This document shows positions 11,991 to 23,864 of a DNA stretch of 64,000 bases, piece after piece (the first letter of the stretch is position 1; each line of letters begins with the position of its first letter). This DNA comes from Orbilia blumenaviensis (Eukaryota > Ascomycota > Orbiliomycetes > Orbiliales > Orbiliaceae), in NCBI GenBank assembly GCA_036872755.1, contig JAVHNS010000001.1:496001-560000 (forward strand). The letters are read 5' to 3'. A program made the position numbers and the translations under genes. Under the pieces are notes generated by a model. The model saw only the letters and a list, made by a program, of their open reading frames with translations, made no database searches and was not told the origin of the DNA.

Positions 11991-14728
11991 GCACATGTGC
12001 ATGAAGCTCTAGGGTTTGCTCAATTTCGTTTCTATAAAATATAATAGAACGATTAATAGTTGAGGGCCTCAACGCCATATTTTTTAGTCAGTCAGATGAT
12101 AGATATGTTCTAAGTGGGGAACCGTGCCCCTCATTTTCAACAAGAGGATAATCTGAGGTAGTTAGATTGCTGCTCCAACAAGCATATTCATACAACATCG
12201 TTATCTCGGTTCGGGTGTTTCCTCCGAAAGAGTACACTAAATCGAAAAAGAACAATAGTAAGACTTTTGTCGTAGACAGCCTAATTGTTGGACTTAAGAG
12301 CTCATTGTTAGACTGCAGTGAATATATGTGTTGTGGCGCCATGACAAGAGTCTAAGACGTCAGTGCGACACAGATTTGACAATGCGGCATGAAGCGGTGG
12401 AAATGAAATGTAGCTATCGTGCGTAGTATACATCGAAGAGAGAGAAAACTTGCGGGAGCTCGTCTAAAACGTACTATTTTTTGATTCAAGTCACAAGATG
12501 GATCATGACGTGAGTCTCGAAGGTCCAGAATGTTGAGAAATGTCTCTCCAGATTTTGTATTGCCAATGTTAATCCTTAGCGTTCAATACCTCCCCCCTTT
12601 TCAGCTACCAGTTGCAAGCATGCAGTAGCGAAATTTAGCCCTGTCAACTATTACCACACCTGCCCAATTGACGCAGATGTTCATTCTCCCATAGTCGCCC
12701 GGGCTTCACTAGATTCCTTCAGCATGAATTCATATGGACATGGCGGTGCGACTGACGCCTCTCTCAACTGATGATCACGTCGATTGTGTGGACATTCCTT
12801 ATAGAGATGCTGGATGTCTCCAGTGGCTGCGGGTGAATACATGTACTAGCTGCCTTCGTCAATCTAAAACAGCTCTATTCTTAGAGCGTATATTTTCTTC
12901 AAATCTTGCCGTTGGCTAACCCTCAAGCATTTGCCGCCTGACAAGAGATCTTTTATCGGGCGTACCGCCGACTTGACAAACTAGCCTGGGTCCCGGAACT
13001 CTCGGCTTCCTTCTTCAGGAAAAACTACCAAGCAAAAAAAAAAAAAGCCTTTCATCCAAATTCAAGACTCCTTCGTGCAAAGCCGACTTTTTGTTTTCGA
13101 TGTTTGTGTATTATGCAATAGGCGTTTCCCGCCTTTCACGAGGCGCAATGACCCCACCTGCTTTTTTCCGACCGCTGAAACATCCCTCTGGCCCAATGGC
13201 TTTCCCAGACTGCAGTACTGCGACAACAGTCGTTCACAGACTGAACACGAAATCTTTTGTGTGATCGTACGAGGAAAGTTGGGCTTCCGGTAGCCGGAGA
13301 ACATGTTGCTGTACTATTACTGCAGGGATTCGCTACAGGAACACCGAATACTCCTGTAAGTATTAGTATTGGGTGGGTCCTTAAGTCCACCCAACTTTGA
13401 AAGCATCCCTGACTCTCAAATTTTCGATATTGCATGCTGATCGAATTCTTTATACGAGAAAACGATTCGCATAGCTTAATATTACTATGTGCCCCCCGGG
13501 CAGTGCGTCGAGAGTTAGAGCAATAACTTTTGGAGGCGGTCTGATATCAGATAGACGGGGTAGACGGACATCTCTGTTATGTCAGATTTTCTGCATGTCT
13601 GCGCATGCAGGAGGAGGGAAAAAAGCCTCCACCAAGCTGTCATTTGCGATTACTTGACAGGTATAGGCTAGCTTCAAGCATGTGCAGCTCGCAGCTGGCA
13701 GCGTTTAGTCTCACAGCATATTTGGGCCCTAGCCAATCGGACAGCCGCACCCCTATTCACAATTGGCGTGCCTGGCAATTTTCTACCCCTGTGCTGCTAG
13801 ACGTTTCAACCAACGGGAACCCTGTGCTCAGCCTCCAAGGACGGACGTCTAAAACTGGGTATGGGCTCGCTCCTAACCGCCCCACCAACACTTTTTCGAA
13901 ATAGACCCAGGAGGCTTCCTTCTGATAGCTCGACGCCGCTTGTGAGCTAGGAGCGAAAGAAGCTAACTATGACACGTTGAGACCTGCCCAAATTTGGTTT
14001 TGTCAAAGCGATGTTGATTGGGCACTATTAGCTGAGGACGATATGATCTCCCCACCGATATTCACATTCGCTAGCATGGCTAACGGAGTTTCATTGGGTT
14101 TCATTATGCCCCTTCGCTGACCTTATTAGGGCTTTTGATAGTCAAATAAGAAAATTCATGGCGGCCCCTATCCAGTGAGGTAAGTGAGGCATGGATGCGC
14201 TCTCGCAGATCACCGTGCAACATGCTTGACACTACAGAGGGCCCAAATGACATTGGGGATATTGTATATTAGGGACCAGAGCCGCCCATACCACCAAATG
14301 TTTCCCCGAGTATAATTCCTTTGGTATGCCAGTTGGCTTCCTCTAAACGACCACTTTTATTTTTCTTCCCCTTTCCCTTTATTCAATATCTGTTATCGAC
14401 GTAGTGCTTTCAATTGTAGCGCTACGCCGAAGTCACTCTTTTTTTTTTTGTGCTGTCATTTCGTGTTGCCTTTTACAACATCACCAACAATCTCTTTATT
14501 TCGATTCTTTTCAACTGACAAGTTCGGTGAACTTTTATTGATACAACTTTGTGATTGATCCGTTTCATTGATTTTGAAAAGGAACATCTTTTAAAATTTA
14601 GCACTGCGATTAGATTGTATTTTTGCTGTGCCCTTCGATTCATACCGATCCTTTTTTCCCCCCTAAACAATTGGCCAATTTGGATACCATTTCGAAACAC
14701 TCTTTTATATAATATATAGATAACAACC
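11991..14728. other. 2.7-kb intergenic region upstream of the tyrosinase gene
   Basis: No gene can be supported. Frames at 13062-13435 (minus) and 13605-13904 (plus) are open but lack domains and splice-consistent partners. From about 14340 to the tyrosinase ATG the plus strand is strongly T/C-rich, as is usual for fungal promoters and 5' leaders. Short homopolymer runs occur at about 13036 (A) and 14441 (T). Confidence 0.4.
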
Positions 14729-17421
14729 ATGGTTCGCATATCGACTCTTCTCACTGCTGCGGCAGCCGCATTTAATTGTGTCGACGCTTTACCGACAAAT
14801 CCATTTGGACTCGCCGGACTTGGAGGAGGTGTAAGGGGAGAAATTGCCAAGAGAGAGGTTGTTCTATCGACACTTCCTGACGGAATCAGGGCAGTCACTG
14901 GCAATGGACCTGTTCCACTCCGACTTGACTTCAATGAATTCATCAAGGATGATACTCGACGCAACCTTTATATTTTGGCGCTCTCCAGAATGATGCAAAG
15001 GTCACAATCAGATCCAACCTCGCACTACCAAGTTGCTGGTATCCACGGACGACCATATATTGCTTGGGACGGCGTTAGAGGTGGAAACAATGACGGTGGA
15101 TACTGCACACACGCCGATATCTTGTTCCTTTCCTGGCACAGGCCTTACCTCGCACTCTACGAAAGTATTCTTTTTGCTGAAGTTCAAAAGATTGCTAAAG
15201 AATTCAGCCCTGGAACCGATGATTCGACGAAGGCCTTGGCCAGTGCTAAAGAATGGAGGTTAGTCCTGCACCCCAGTTTCCTGATTCCTGAGCCAAGCCT
15301 CTATTTAAATATAAACTCGGCACGTTTGGCTTGTCGCTCGCTTGTGCTGTTGCATATGGCAGGCAAAAAACTATGTTTTCAACGTCCCGCAACGCGGAAT
15401 TTCCGCATCTTCATTTTGAAGTGGGTCCAACATGCTAACTCCTTTTCAAACAGGATGCCATATTGGGATTGGGCTACTGATGCCACTATTCCAACGCTTA
15501 TCGGGAACACTCCAAGGGTCACCGTTCGAATGCCAAATGGGCGTGATCAAGAAATTGACAACCCATTGTACAGCTACAAGTATAACTTTGCGAACGCGAG
15601 AACTCAACAATCAGAGTTCCCTAGTCAGCCATTCGCGAATGCGAAACAAACCACCCGTGAAGCCATCAGTACTTTGAATCCAAAGCTTGCAAATATTGGC
15701 AGCAATCTTAGAGACCGTGTCTACATTCTTTTGGCTGATAAGGGATATGCCAACTTTGCCAGGTTCTCCAACAAGGGAACAACCACGGCCGTGAACGGCA
15801 GGGTTGATTCCTTGGAATCTGTCCACGATGTCATTCATGCCACTGTTGGTGGCGGATCTGGAGAAATGGGATGGGTAGACTACGCTGCCCATGACCCATT
15901 GTTCTTCTTGCATCACGTAAGCCCAACCTAAACCTACAGCTAACTGAATATATATGACTATCAATGCTAAGACAGTTTAATTAGACCAACATCGACAGAC
16001 TGTTCGCCATGTGGCAGGCTGTTAACAGAGACAATGCCGAGGCTTATATCAAGAGGGATGATGAATTCGTCAGCAACTATGGTACCTTTGCCATCGAGCG
16101 CGGCAGCAAAATTAATTCCACCACCCCTCTTCCACCTTTCCGAAAGGCTGGGGGCGCTAATTACTACAGCTCTGATGATGTTAAGTCTACCAAGGCATTC
16201 GGGTATGCCTACCCAGAGACCAAGGACTGGGAAAGGGACCCAGGTGACTACGTTGCATGGGCTATTGAGCAGGTCAACCTCAAGTATGGAAAATCTGCCC
16301 CGCCAGGTGTCCTTACATCCGTTTCCTCTGCCACAAACAGCATGTCCAGCACCTCTCGCACTACTACCACTACTTCTCGTCGTGTGACTACTACATCTTC
16401 TCGAACTACTACTACGAGCGCCCGACCCTCCACCACTTCTGCCAGACCTTCCACCACCCCTGTCAGAACTACAACTGCCGCTCGCACCACTACTACCTCT
16501 GTCCGTCCTACAACTACTCCCGCCAGACCAACTTCTTCTTCTACTAGCATTACCACCAGAGTTACTACTTCGGCCATTCCTACTCCTCCAGCACCAACTA
16601 CTGCCAGCCGAACAACTACAAGCTCGACAACTACTAGGCGAACAACCACCACTTCCGCTGCCCCTGCCCCAACATCCCCAGTCCGTCCTAAACCTGAACC
16701 AAGAACTTGCTCTAACACTCCTTGGTATCTCTGGTTCTGGTCTGGCCTTTGGGAATGCTTCTTTGAGGCCCGCCGCCAACACCAGAATCACCAGAAGCGT
16801 TTCGACTTGGCTGATATCCCTGCTGCTGTTTCCAGCGTCATTTATACTGTCACAACTGTGGTCGAAAATGCCATTGATAGCATACCTGATGTCAAGGATC
16901 TCGTTGACCACGCTTCCTCTTTAATCAGCGGCGATCAATACACTGAGTATGTCGCTCAAATCAAGGCTGAGAACAATGCTTTGAGCGGAACCTTTACAGT
17001 CTATGTCTTTATTGGCGACTATGATGCCGAAGATCCAAAGTCCTGGCCACTCTCCAAGAATCTCGTTGGCCAGCACTCTGCATTCACAAACATTGGTGGC
17101 GGTCATCACTTCACCGGTGCTGGAACTGTTCCTCTGACAGCTGCTATTATCAACCTTGTCGCAAACGAGAAGGTTGCAAACCTTGGCCGTGATGCTGTTG
17201 TTCCTTACCTCAAGGACAACCTTCGATGGGAGGTTGCTACTGCTAGCGGTGAAGCCGTCCCAAGCAAGGACGTTGAAAACCTCAAGGTTGCCATCTTCTC
17301 TTCTGATGTCAAGTTGCCATGCGTCGACGGCGCTCTTCCCTTGTGGGGAAACACAAAGCCCGAGTATGTCATTACAGAGGGCAAAGATGGCGGTCTCTGC
17401 AAGGGCGAGAATTTGGTTTAA
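14729..17421 (+). CDS. Secreted tyrosinase (type 3 copper phenol oxidase) with Thr-rich linker and C-terminal domain
   Basis: Oxidises monophenols and diphenols to quinones, as in melanin formation or cross-linking. Exons 14729-15258, 15454-15916 and 15985-17421 give 809 residues. Residues 1-20 are a signal peptide ending VDALP. Copper site A is His106, His128 and His137, with Cys126-Thr-His128 matching the fungal Cys-His thioether arrangement, then SWHRPYLALYE. The conserved PYWDWA follows the first junction. Copper site B is HDVIHA plus FFLHH/TNIDRLFAMW, the latter created by removal of intron 2. A roughly 120-residue Thr/Ser/Arg/Pro linker (nt 16330-16690), probably O-glycosylated, leads to a tyrosinase C-terminal domain (about 16930-17421), which in related enzymes is removed to activate the proenzyme. 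Intron 1 is 195 nt with no in-frame stop, so unspliced mRNA would remain open. Confidence 0.93.
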
Positions 17422-18504
17422 GTTAAAACTATATATGTAACAACACTCTGATTTATCGTTTGCGATACCCACCATTCATCGTTAATTCTTTCTTTTTGTC
17501 ATCCCTGCATTTTAGCAACTTATTGGCCGAAGTGGAACCTTAAAAGTAGGTAACTTTTGTACAGTGTCATTTTGTGGTTTTTTTTTTCATTTGTTTTTAT
17601 ATAATGAGCCGGTATGGAAGGATTTTGATAGAATCTCTAATCCTGAATGTATAAAAAGGATATCGATATATATCTTCAAAGCTTTTCATGTTCTCGCCCT
17701 CTTCATTTCCTATGTCACTCTCTCATCGTCTATTTTACACGCTGTCTTGTACTTCTATACCTTTTTCACTTCTTATAGACCACTCTGGAGAGGACGAATA
17801 GCTAGTTAGCTTTGAATAATACTTAATTCACCTGGAATTTCCATTTTTCCGCTTGCATATTCGTAGCCTATAGCTGTCAGCCTGCTGCACACCAACCGTG
17901 TCGGAAATTACCTGCAGCTGCGCGCCTCCTGAGCTCGAGATTACGATAGCCCTGCATGTGCCTACCTAGGTAGGTATATATATTCATACTGATATTAGCC
18001 GTTCTGATCACATGAGTCACTCGCGTCGTCCCGTCTCGACGTCTCAGGATGAGAAGGCTGTGCACACGATATATATAACAGCAAAAACAACACAATTTCC
18101 CCACAATGCAATGTGTACTACTCGATCCTCCAAATCTGATAGCCTCAAGACGACTGTTTTATGAGGCGCCTGTGCATTGCATTGGGAAACAGGCACCTTT
18201 TGAGATTACAGTCATTAGACGTAGCCTTGCTATCTGTGCTCATTTTGTGCAGTCTCCACTTCCGTAAGCATAAATTTATCAATTTACCTACTGAATTTTG
18301 ATAGAATCGATGGCATGGTCACTTTGCCTCGAAACTGCATTTAAGTGTAGTTTTCATATGCCCCCATATACCGAGATTTCACGTTGACGACACCGAGAGC
18401 ACTCCTGAAAATTATCAAGGAAGGAAGGGGAAAAAGAAGAAGAAGAAGAAGGAATCGGCTTCCTCTGGTCTCGTTGGTATCAGACAACACGGTGTTCACA
18501 CCGT
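17422..18504. other. Intergenic region with palindromes and an AAG microsatellite
   Basis: No gene is supported. The left part is the tyrosinase 3' region and the right part the promoter of the F-box gene. It holds a 12-bp palindrome CTACCTAGGTAG at 17962-17973, a 10-bp inverted repeat (CAATGCAATG at 18104-18113 with CATTGCATTG at 18175-18184) and an AAG repeat at about 18433-18451. Confidence 0.5.
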
Positions 18505-20686
18505 ATGGAGCTTCCCCCAATCAAATTAGCAAAACCGTATATCAGCATCGAAGATCATTCTACCGCCATGAGCCACATAGAGAACATGCAACGATCCATA
18601 CCAGTCATTCCACGTACACCGCCACCTCCTTATGAATTCATACCCACAGCCTTTCAAGTTGACCCCACAATGCCTACACTTTTCTTGACAGATCTTGCAC
18701 CTGAAATTCTCGACGGAATCCTCTCATATGTAAGCATCGCTACTTCAAAGCCATGGCCAAGATGATAATGCGGCGTAGATTAAATTCATGCGTTTCTGGT
18801 ACATTCATACATCATTTTTCCTTTAGATGTCCCTTCATGACCTTCTGAACCTGACTACAACCTGCAAACGCCTCCATGGACTAACCCTGCCTTTCCTCTA
18901 CCGCAATGTTGTTATCAATATACCAGAAGGTGGCCTGGTCGAGAACTGGGATATCCAAGCTGCATTTACCAGATTCCCGAAGTCTAGAGCTCAGTACGTA
19001 CGAGGAATCAGAGCGGTACATTACAAGAACCAAAGAGGTCGCGACAATCGGCCTGCCTTCGCGCTTGGGTGTATATACATCCCTGTCATTGACGGAACCC
19101 TGTCTAAGAACACGATGTACGACACCTATCAGGATTTCGATAGATACTTCGAAGAGTTTCTCCGCAATCTGGCTCCTGGACAGCCCCAGTCATTTTCGTA
19201 GGTTTTTTTTTCTTTCCTTCGCGAGCTCAGCTAGATAGTATAGATTATTGTCTGCATCGCTACTAATTGAATGATACAATTGTGGTTTTTGAAGCTACTC
19301 AAGCGATAAACTCGATGAGCTCGATCATTTCTTGAGGATTGACCCTATTGTTCGCCGGCTCGTCACAGCCTTCAATACACCAGATTCTACACTTACCAAG
19401 CTAGATATAAATTTAAACTTTGAGGTCTCGACAGCCTGCAAAACCTTCGACCTCCCCCATCTTCAGTCTCTCAAAATCCAATATCATGAAGACATCAAGC
19501 CACTTCATTTTATCCTTAGTATCCTGTACAGTTGCCAAAACACGCTACGAACATTGAGCACTGCCCAGCTCGGTGGGATGAGGGATCCGGCGGAGAGACA
19601 AATCGTCATAGAGGCTTATGATGATTGGGAGGCTTGTAGAAAATGCTGTTCGGGGGGAGCATCAGCAACGAAGGCCTTAAGTCTCAAGAAGCTAAAAAAG
19701 TGGCATAGCGACAGTGTCACCAAGTACTTCTTCGGATCTCTTGAGGCCCTCGGCATCATCCAGGATGTGAATCTATCAGAGTTCAAAGTTACAATTGGTC
19801 ACGACGAACTCTTAATGCAGAGTGAGTCGTCAAGTATAAAGGCCGATGAACTAATTGAGGATTTCCTGGGATGTCGGGATGTTATTTGCCTTGGGGATTG
19901 GGATGGGTTGGAAGAGATTCTAAACGAGGACGAAGTGGGTTGGCTGCGAACTTATTTCCAATCATCTACTGGTCTAACAGCTGTGAGAATGAGGCTTCTT
20001 GGGGGAGATCTTGCTGGCTGGCACTACTTGCAGGGTTTGAAAAGTCATTCGAACTCTCTCCGGGAGCTTCATGTTGGGCTACCAGCAACTGGGCTGACCA
20101 CCGAGAACTTTGAATGGCTCGGTCAGGCGTGTAGAAACTTGGAAATAATCTCGTGCCCTTTACACGAGTTATTAGTACGTATTAACCACCCCTCAGGCAT
20201 AGATCGAGGCCAGCAGTTGCATGAGTAGCTAACATATTTGAACAGCCGGCCTGCGTCTTTGACAAGGATATCTACCCCAAACTCTATTATTTTCACAACC
20301 CCAGTTACAGAGATGGCCCACACATCCTTCCAAACGACCCTCTCAAGCGATTGATATTTAGTAAAGCGCACTCTCAATATGAATCTGAACGGCTCTCTAC
20401 AACACTCAAGATTGTATGCTTTGGACTGCGTACTGGCATAAATTACTTAGAGCGCAAGGTTTTCTTTGGTGTAGCCTGGATGATAAACACGCAGAAAATG
20501 GAAGAAAGCTGGACCAATGAGATAATCGACTATGATATTCAGCTTTCGAGTGACGGAAGCCTGATAGAAACGCCATTCTATGCTGCGGACCACAACCAGG
20601 AGAGTTTCGCTAGGCTCTTGGGGCATGAGGATTATTACGCTTTGATGGGTTCCACTAGCGAGTATATTTCCTTCCACCCACGCTAG
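18505..20686 (+). CDS. F-box protein, putative SCF ubiquitin-ligase substrate adaptor
   Basis: Exons 18505-18729, 18827-19197, 19295-20174 and 20246-20686 give 638 residues in phase. The F-box spans the first junction: LAPEILDGILSY from exon 1 followed by MSLHDLLNLTTTCKRLHGL from exon 2, the usual L-P-x-E-(I/L)-L core and C-terminal hydrophobic helix. F-box proteins of this type bind Skp1 and recruit a substrate to a cullin ligase. The rest (about 540 residues) has leucine-rich stretches (for example LPHLQSLKIQYH) and acidic loops, and is typical of lineage-specific fungal F-box proteins whose targets are unknown. The residues before the F-box are Pro-rich. The ATG at 18505 is the first in frame. 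Downstream in-frame ATGs (for example MSHIENM) are possible alternatives. Confidence 0.8.
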
Positions 20687-21736
20687 TGTATTGTATTGGT
20701 ACTCATGGGTAGAATTATTACTTTTCCTCATGGTTTGCAGGATATCGAAATTTGCTGAAATTATGGTAGGAGAAGTTAGAATAAAAATAAAGATTAAAAG
20801 TGTTAACCAAAAAAACAAAAAAAAATATCAATCTACAACAATGGGGATTTGCGTATCATCTCCGACTACACTACTAGCCCATCGATACGAAGCTTAAGGA
20901 AGGCAGAGCGAACGGGATACCCTGATGTCTTCGTTCTATGGTCGTAGATATTGATTCGTGGCCATCGTGGATATTTAATATCTTCATAATTTGGTGAGCT
21001 CTATAGAGCTCACCAAATTTGACTAGAGGGTTTAGGGTTTTTTCAACATTCCTTAACGTTTTCGGCTGCCGGGGCAAGCTAAACTAAGGCTTATCTGCAT
21101 GTGCGTAGCAAACTAGGCTAAGTTGGTGTAACCAGCGGAAAGAAATACGATTTAAACTTAAACCTGCAGTAACTGGGAACCTGGGAATCGAGCCAAGCTC
21201 GTATTGCCATTCGCAAAACTCCTTGGTAGATTCCATTTTGGATGTAGATCACCGAACGGGCTGTTCACTGATGCATGATGCATCATGATAGATTGCGATT
21301 CAAAAAATACGAGGTTCGATCTGCTCTTCCTAGTAGTTGCGTTCCTGGAAGGTACAGTACAAATAGTTTGAATTCGTCGAACAATAACAAGCCTAAACCC
21401 TGTTAGGGTTTGTGGTATTCTGACATATCCGATTCGCTGCAACACCGTATGAATCGTATAGATCTGGCAGGTCGCTGATTCTAAGTGGTCCTTTGAACAA
21501 AGGGTTTCCTGAACAGAAATCCAACCCCTTGCGGGAAACCATATGGTCATGTGAAAAGGTCAGATTTCATCGCATCACTTTCGAGCTGTGATGTTTTCTC
21601 CTCGTTCCAACAGTTACTTAACTATAAAGGCTTCGAAGGTCATTAACCTCCAGCGCGCAGCTAGTGGGCTTTAGCCTCTTCTCAAGTTCCAATACTCATT
21701 CCGTTTCAATTTATGTCTCTAGGGAAAATTCAGGTT
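20687..21736. other. Intergenic region holding a 32-bp perfect palindrome
   Basis: No gene is supported; the minus-strand frame at 21158-21550 has no domain signal. The stretch carries the palindrome annotated separately and, just after it, the telomere-repeat-like string AGGGTTTAGGGTTTTTT at about 21027-21043. The right end should be the promoter of the lectin-like gene. Confidence 0.4.
20988..21019. repeat. 32-bp perfect palindrome
   Basis: The arm AATTTGGTGAGCTCTA is followed immediately by its exact reverse complement with no spacer. Both flanking bases are T, so the symmetry stops there. It lies about 300 bases after the F-box gene stop codon. It could form a cruciform or an RNA hairpin, or be a dimeric protein-binding site. 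No direct target-site duplication is visible. Confidence 0.9.
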
Positions 21737-23864
21737 ATGCCGGTAGAGATTGAAGGGTATGGCTTCCAACAGTGAGTCTGGGGAGGATGAACGCATTCAA
21801 CAAATAAACAGAGTCAGTAAATTTGATAAAAATGTTTTAAGCCTACAACCCCAATGCAGCTGTCTACGTCGGGAGCCAACACATGTGCACAGCTCATGCG
21901 GAAATTCTAACAGAACCTTCTATAACTGCCCCAAACCTTTCACCTCTGCAAAAACAAAATGAAACAGAGGGCGAAGCGACGAAAGAAACATGCTAACTAG
22001 ACTTATCCTTTAGAGCCAGAGCAGTGACGGACCGGAAGTAGTTACATGTCCATCTGACTCCCAAATTCGTGATAAGTTCATCCGGATTACCGAACGGCCA
22101 TGCAACCCTTCAGGGAGCGAACTGGATTTATCTACCCCGATTGTGATATCGAACGCACAGACAAGGATTCGTCCAGATATTGTCCCCGACCGATCAACAG
22201 CGTACGATACAGCACCGGAGCTAGTTAACCCTCTTCCACTATACCCAGGCATCGAAGAAGGGTTAAATAAACCAGGTTCTGAGAGTGCGCTAGGAACCAA
22301 GTCCGGATCTAGACCGAGTTTGATATGTGGATTGAGGAGAAAGATAGTCTTAATTGTTTTAATAGGGGTGGTTCTGCTAGCTGCGGCGGGAGCCGGAATG
22401 GGCAAGGGGATTCCGATGTATATCTCAAGCAAGCAAAACTTGCAAGAAGACACCTCGACACGGCCTCTACTTGTAGCTTCGTCATATGCAGTTGTCAAGG
22501 CTTCTACACCAGGATTGGATAACAACCTCGGCACGACATACTTTTTCCAACAGGCTTTCAACGAAAACAACCCCAGAACCGACAAACTGATTTGGTTTTC
22601 CTGTCTGGGCACTTCAGGTTTTTGGAGCGAGCCTTCTATCGTCCAGGAACTCAATCCACCACCGCGAGATAATTCCTCCATTGCAGCAGTTCAAATACCC
22701 GGGGAGGACCAAGTATGTTATACACATATGCATATACCATTGATCCCTCCAAGCTATTCCTATTAACAAACGGGTTTAGATTTCGCTGTTCTACGTTGCA
22801 GAAAACGGCACCTTATATGATGTTATTGGGGCGCCTGCCGATAAATCCGACTACTCGTCGCCTTGGAGATGGAAAAGAGGCAGTCTAGCGCCATTTACTG
22901 GCTGGGAAGCACGGGTTTCAAAAAATTCTGGGATTGCTGCTACATGGACGTTTGATAGTAAACTAGTCTCGGTCCCAGATAATGAACTATGGCGGAGCAG
23001 ATATGTGCTCCGTGTATACTACGTTGATAGTGTGACATCCACAGTACGCGAACTCAGCCGCGTGAGCGAAGGCATCTCCCGGGTGCGCTGGTATCTAAGC
23101 CATATAGGGGAAAATTGTTCCCCGCAGGCAAAGATCACGGTTGCTCATCTACTACCGAATAGTACTAACCAAGGAAAAGAGACTGTACATCTATTTTATG
23201 AAAGCCGCAACAGGTCCGGGATAAGGCATGCCCCCATTTATAACCATACATGGAATCCTGAATATGGTAAGCATCTATTGATTGCCGATCTCATCTTTCC
23301 CTTTCCCTCTTTCGAATTCTGTGGCTACCAGCCTACTATTTGATCATTCCAATGATTCCAAGATGTGTTTGACATTAGCATTGCAATGTTGACGCTAGAA
23401 AAACCTTTGTAGTGACAACGATTATGCCAAACTCAGTCCTTGATAGCTACTTCGCTGCGACCATATCCTCAGACGAAGGCAACATGATTACCTTGTTCTA
23501 CCTTGATGCAGATACTCGTCTGCAACAGATTACGGGGCGTGGCAGATCTAAGAACGAATATCCTGATTATGATCCATTGACTGAAGCTCAGTTCTCTGAG
23601 CCCCAGTTGGTTGAAGGGTTTCGGCTACCATCTCGTTATACCACCGGGGATGTCGGTGGCGGGGCATTGGCAGCATTGTGGTGGCTCGATGAAAGTCGTC
23701 GGCAGAATGTCAGGATACTTTATCGGCCAGATCCTGAGGTTAGTCCGCTGGAAGAGGAAACGAAGGAAATTTGGGGGTTTTACAAGACGAAGTCCTTTGG
23801 CGACTATTTTAGATGGGTGGGGGTAAAAAACATATCGCTGAACATTACACGGCCGACTAGATAG
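21737..23864 (+). CDS. Type II membrane protein with fucose-lectin-like beta-propeller domain
   Basis: Exons 22016-22712, 22780-23266 and 23413-23864 are clear; the short first exon 21737-21771 (MPVEIEGYGFQ) is tentative but is the only nearby ATG whose phase fits. The product has 556 residues. About 120 cytosolic residues precede one strong membrane span at about 121-140 (IVLIVLIGVVLLAAAGAGMG), so the C-terminal 400 residues should face outward. That part shows repeated strands of the fungal fucose-specific lectin fold: ISLFYVAENGTLYDV, LRVYYVDSVTSTVREL, VHLFYESRNRSGI, ITLFYLDADTRLQQI and VRILYRPDP, each fitting one propeller blade. Soluble relatives bind fucosylated glycans. This one may be a surface glycan sensor or adhesin. 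Family assignment rests on the blade pattern only. Confidence 0.65.

Noticed and set aside
13062..13435. Overlapping minus-strand frames of 80-99 codons upstream of the tyrosinase
   Set aside because: No start context, splice partners or domain; the plus strand is also open over the same bases.
15967..16911. 314-codon open frame on the minus strand within the tyrosinase gene
   Set aside because: It is the complement of the Thr/Ser-rich linker and reads as Gly/Ser/Arg low complexity. The plus-strand tyrosinase is unambiguous.
21300..21335. GGTTCGATCTGC resembling a tRNA B box
   Set aside because: The flanking bases do not pair to make a T-stem, and no A box is upstream.
22010..22681. 223-codon minus-strand frame over the lectin-like gene
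   Set aside because: Plus-strand exons join in phase and encode a membrane span and propeller strands; the minus frame has neither.
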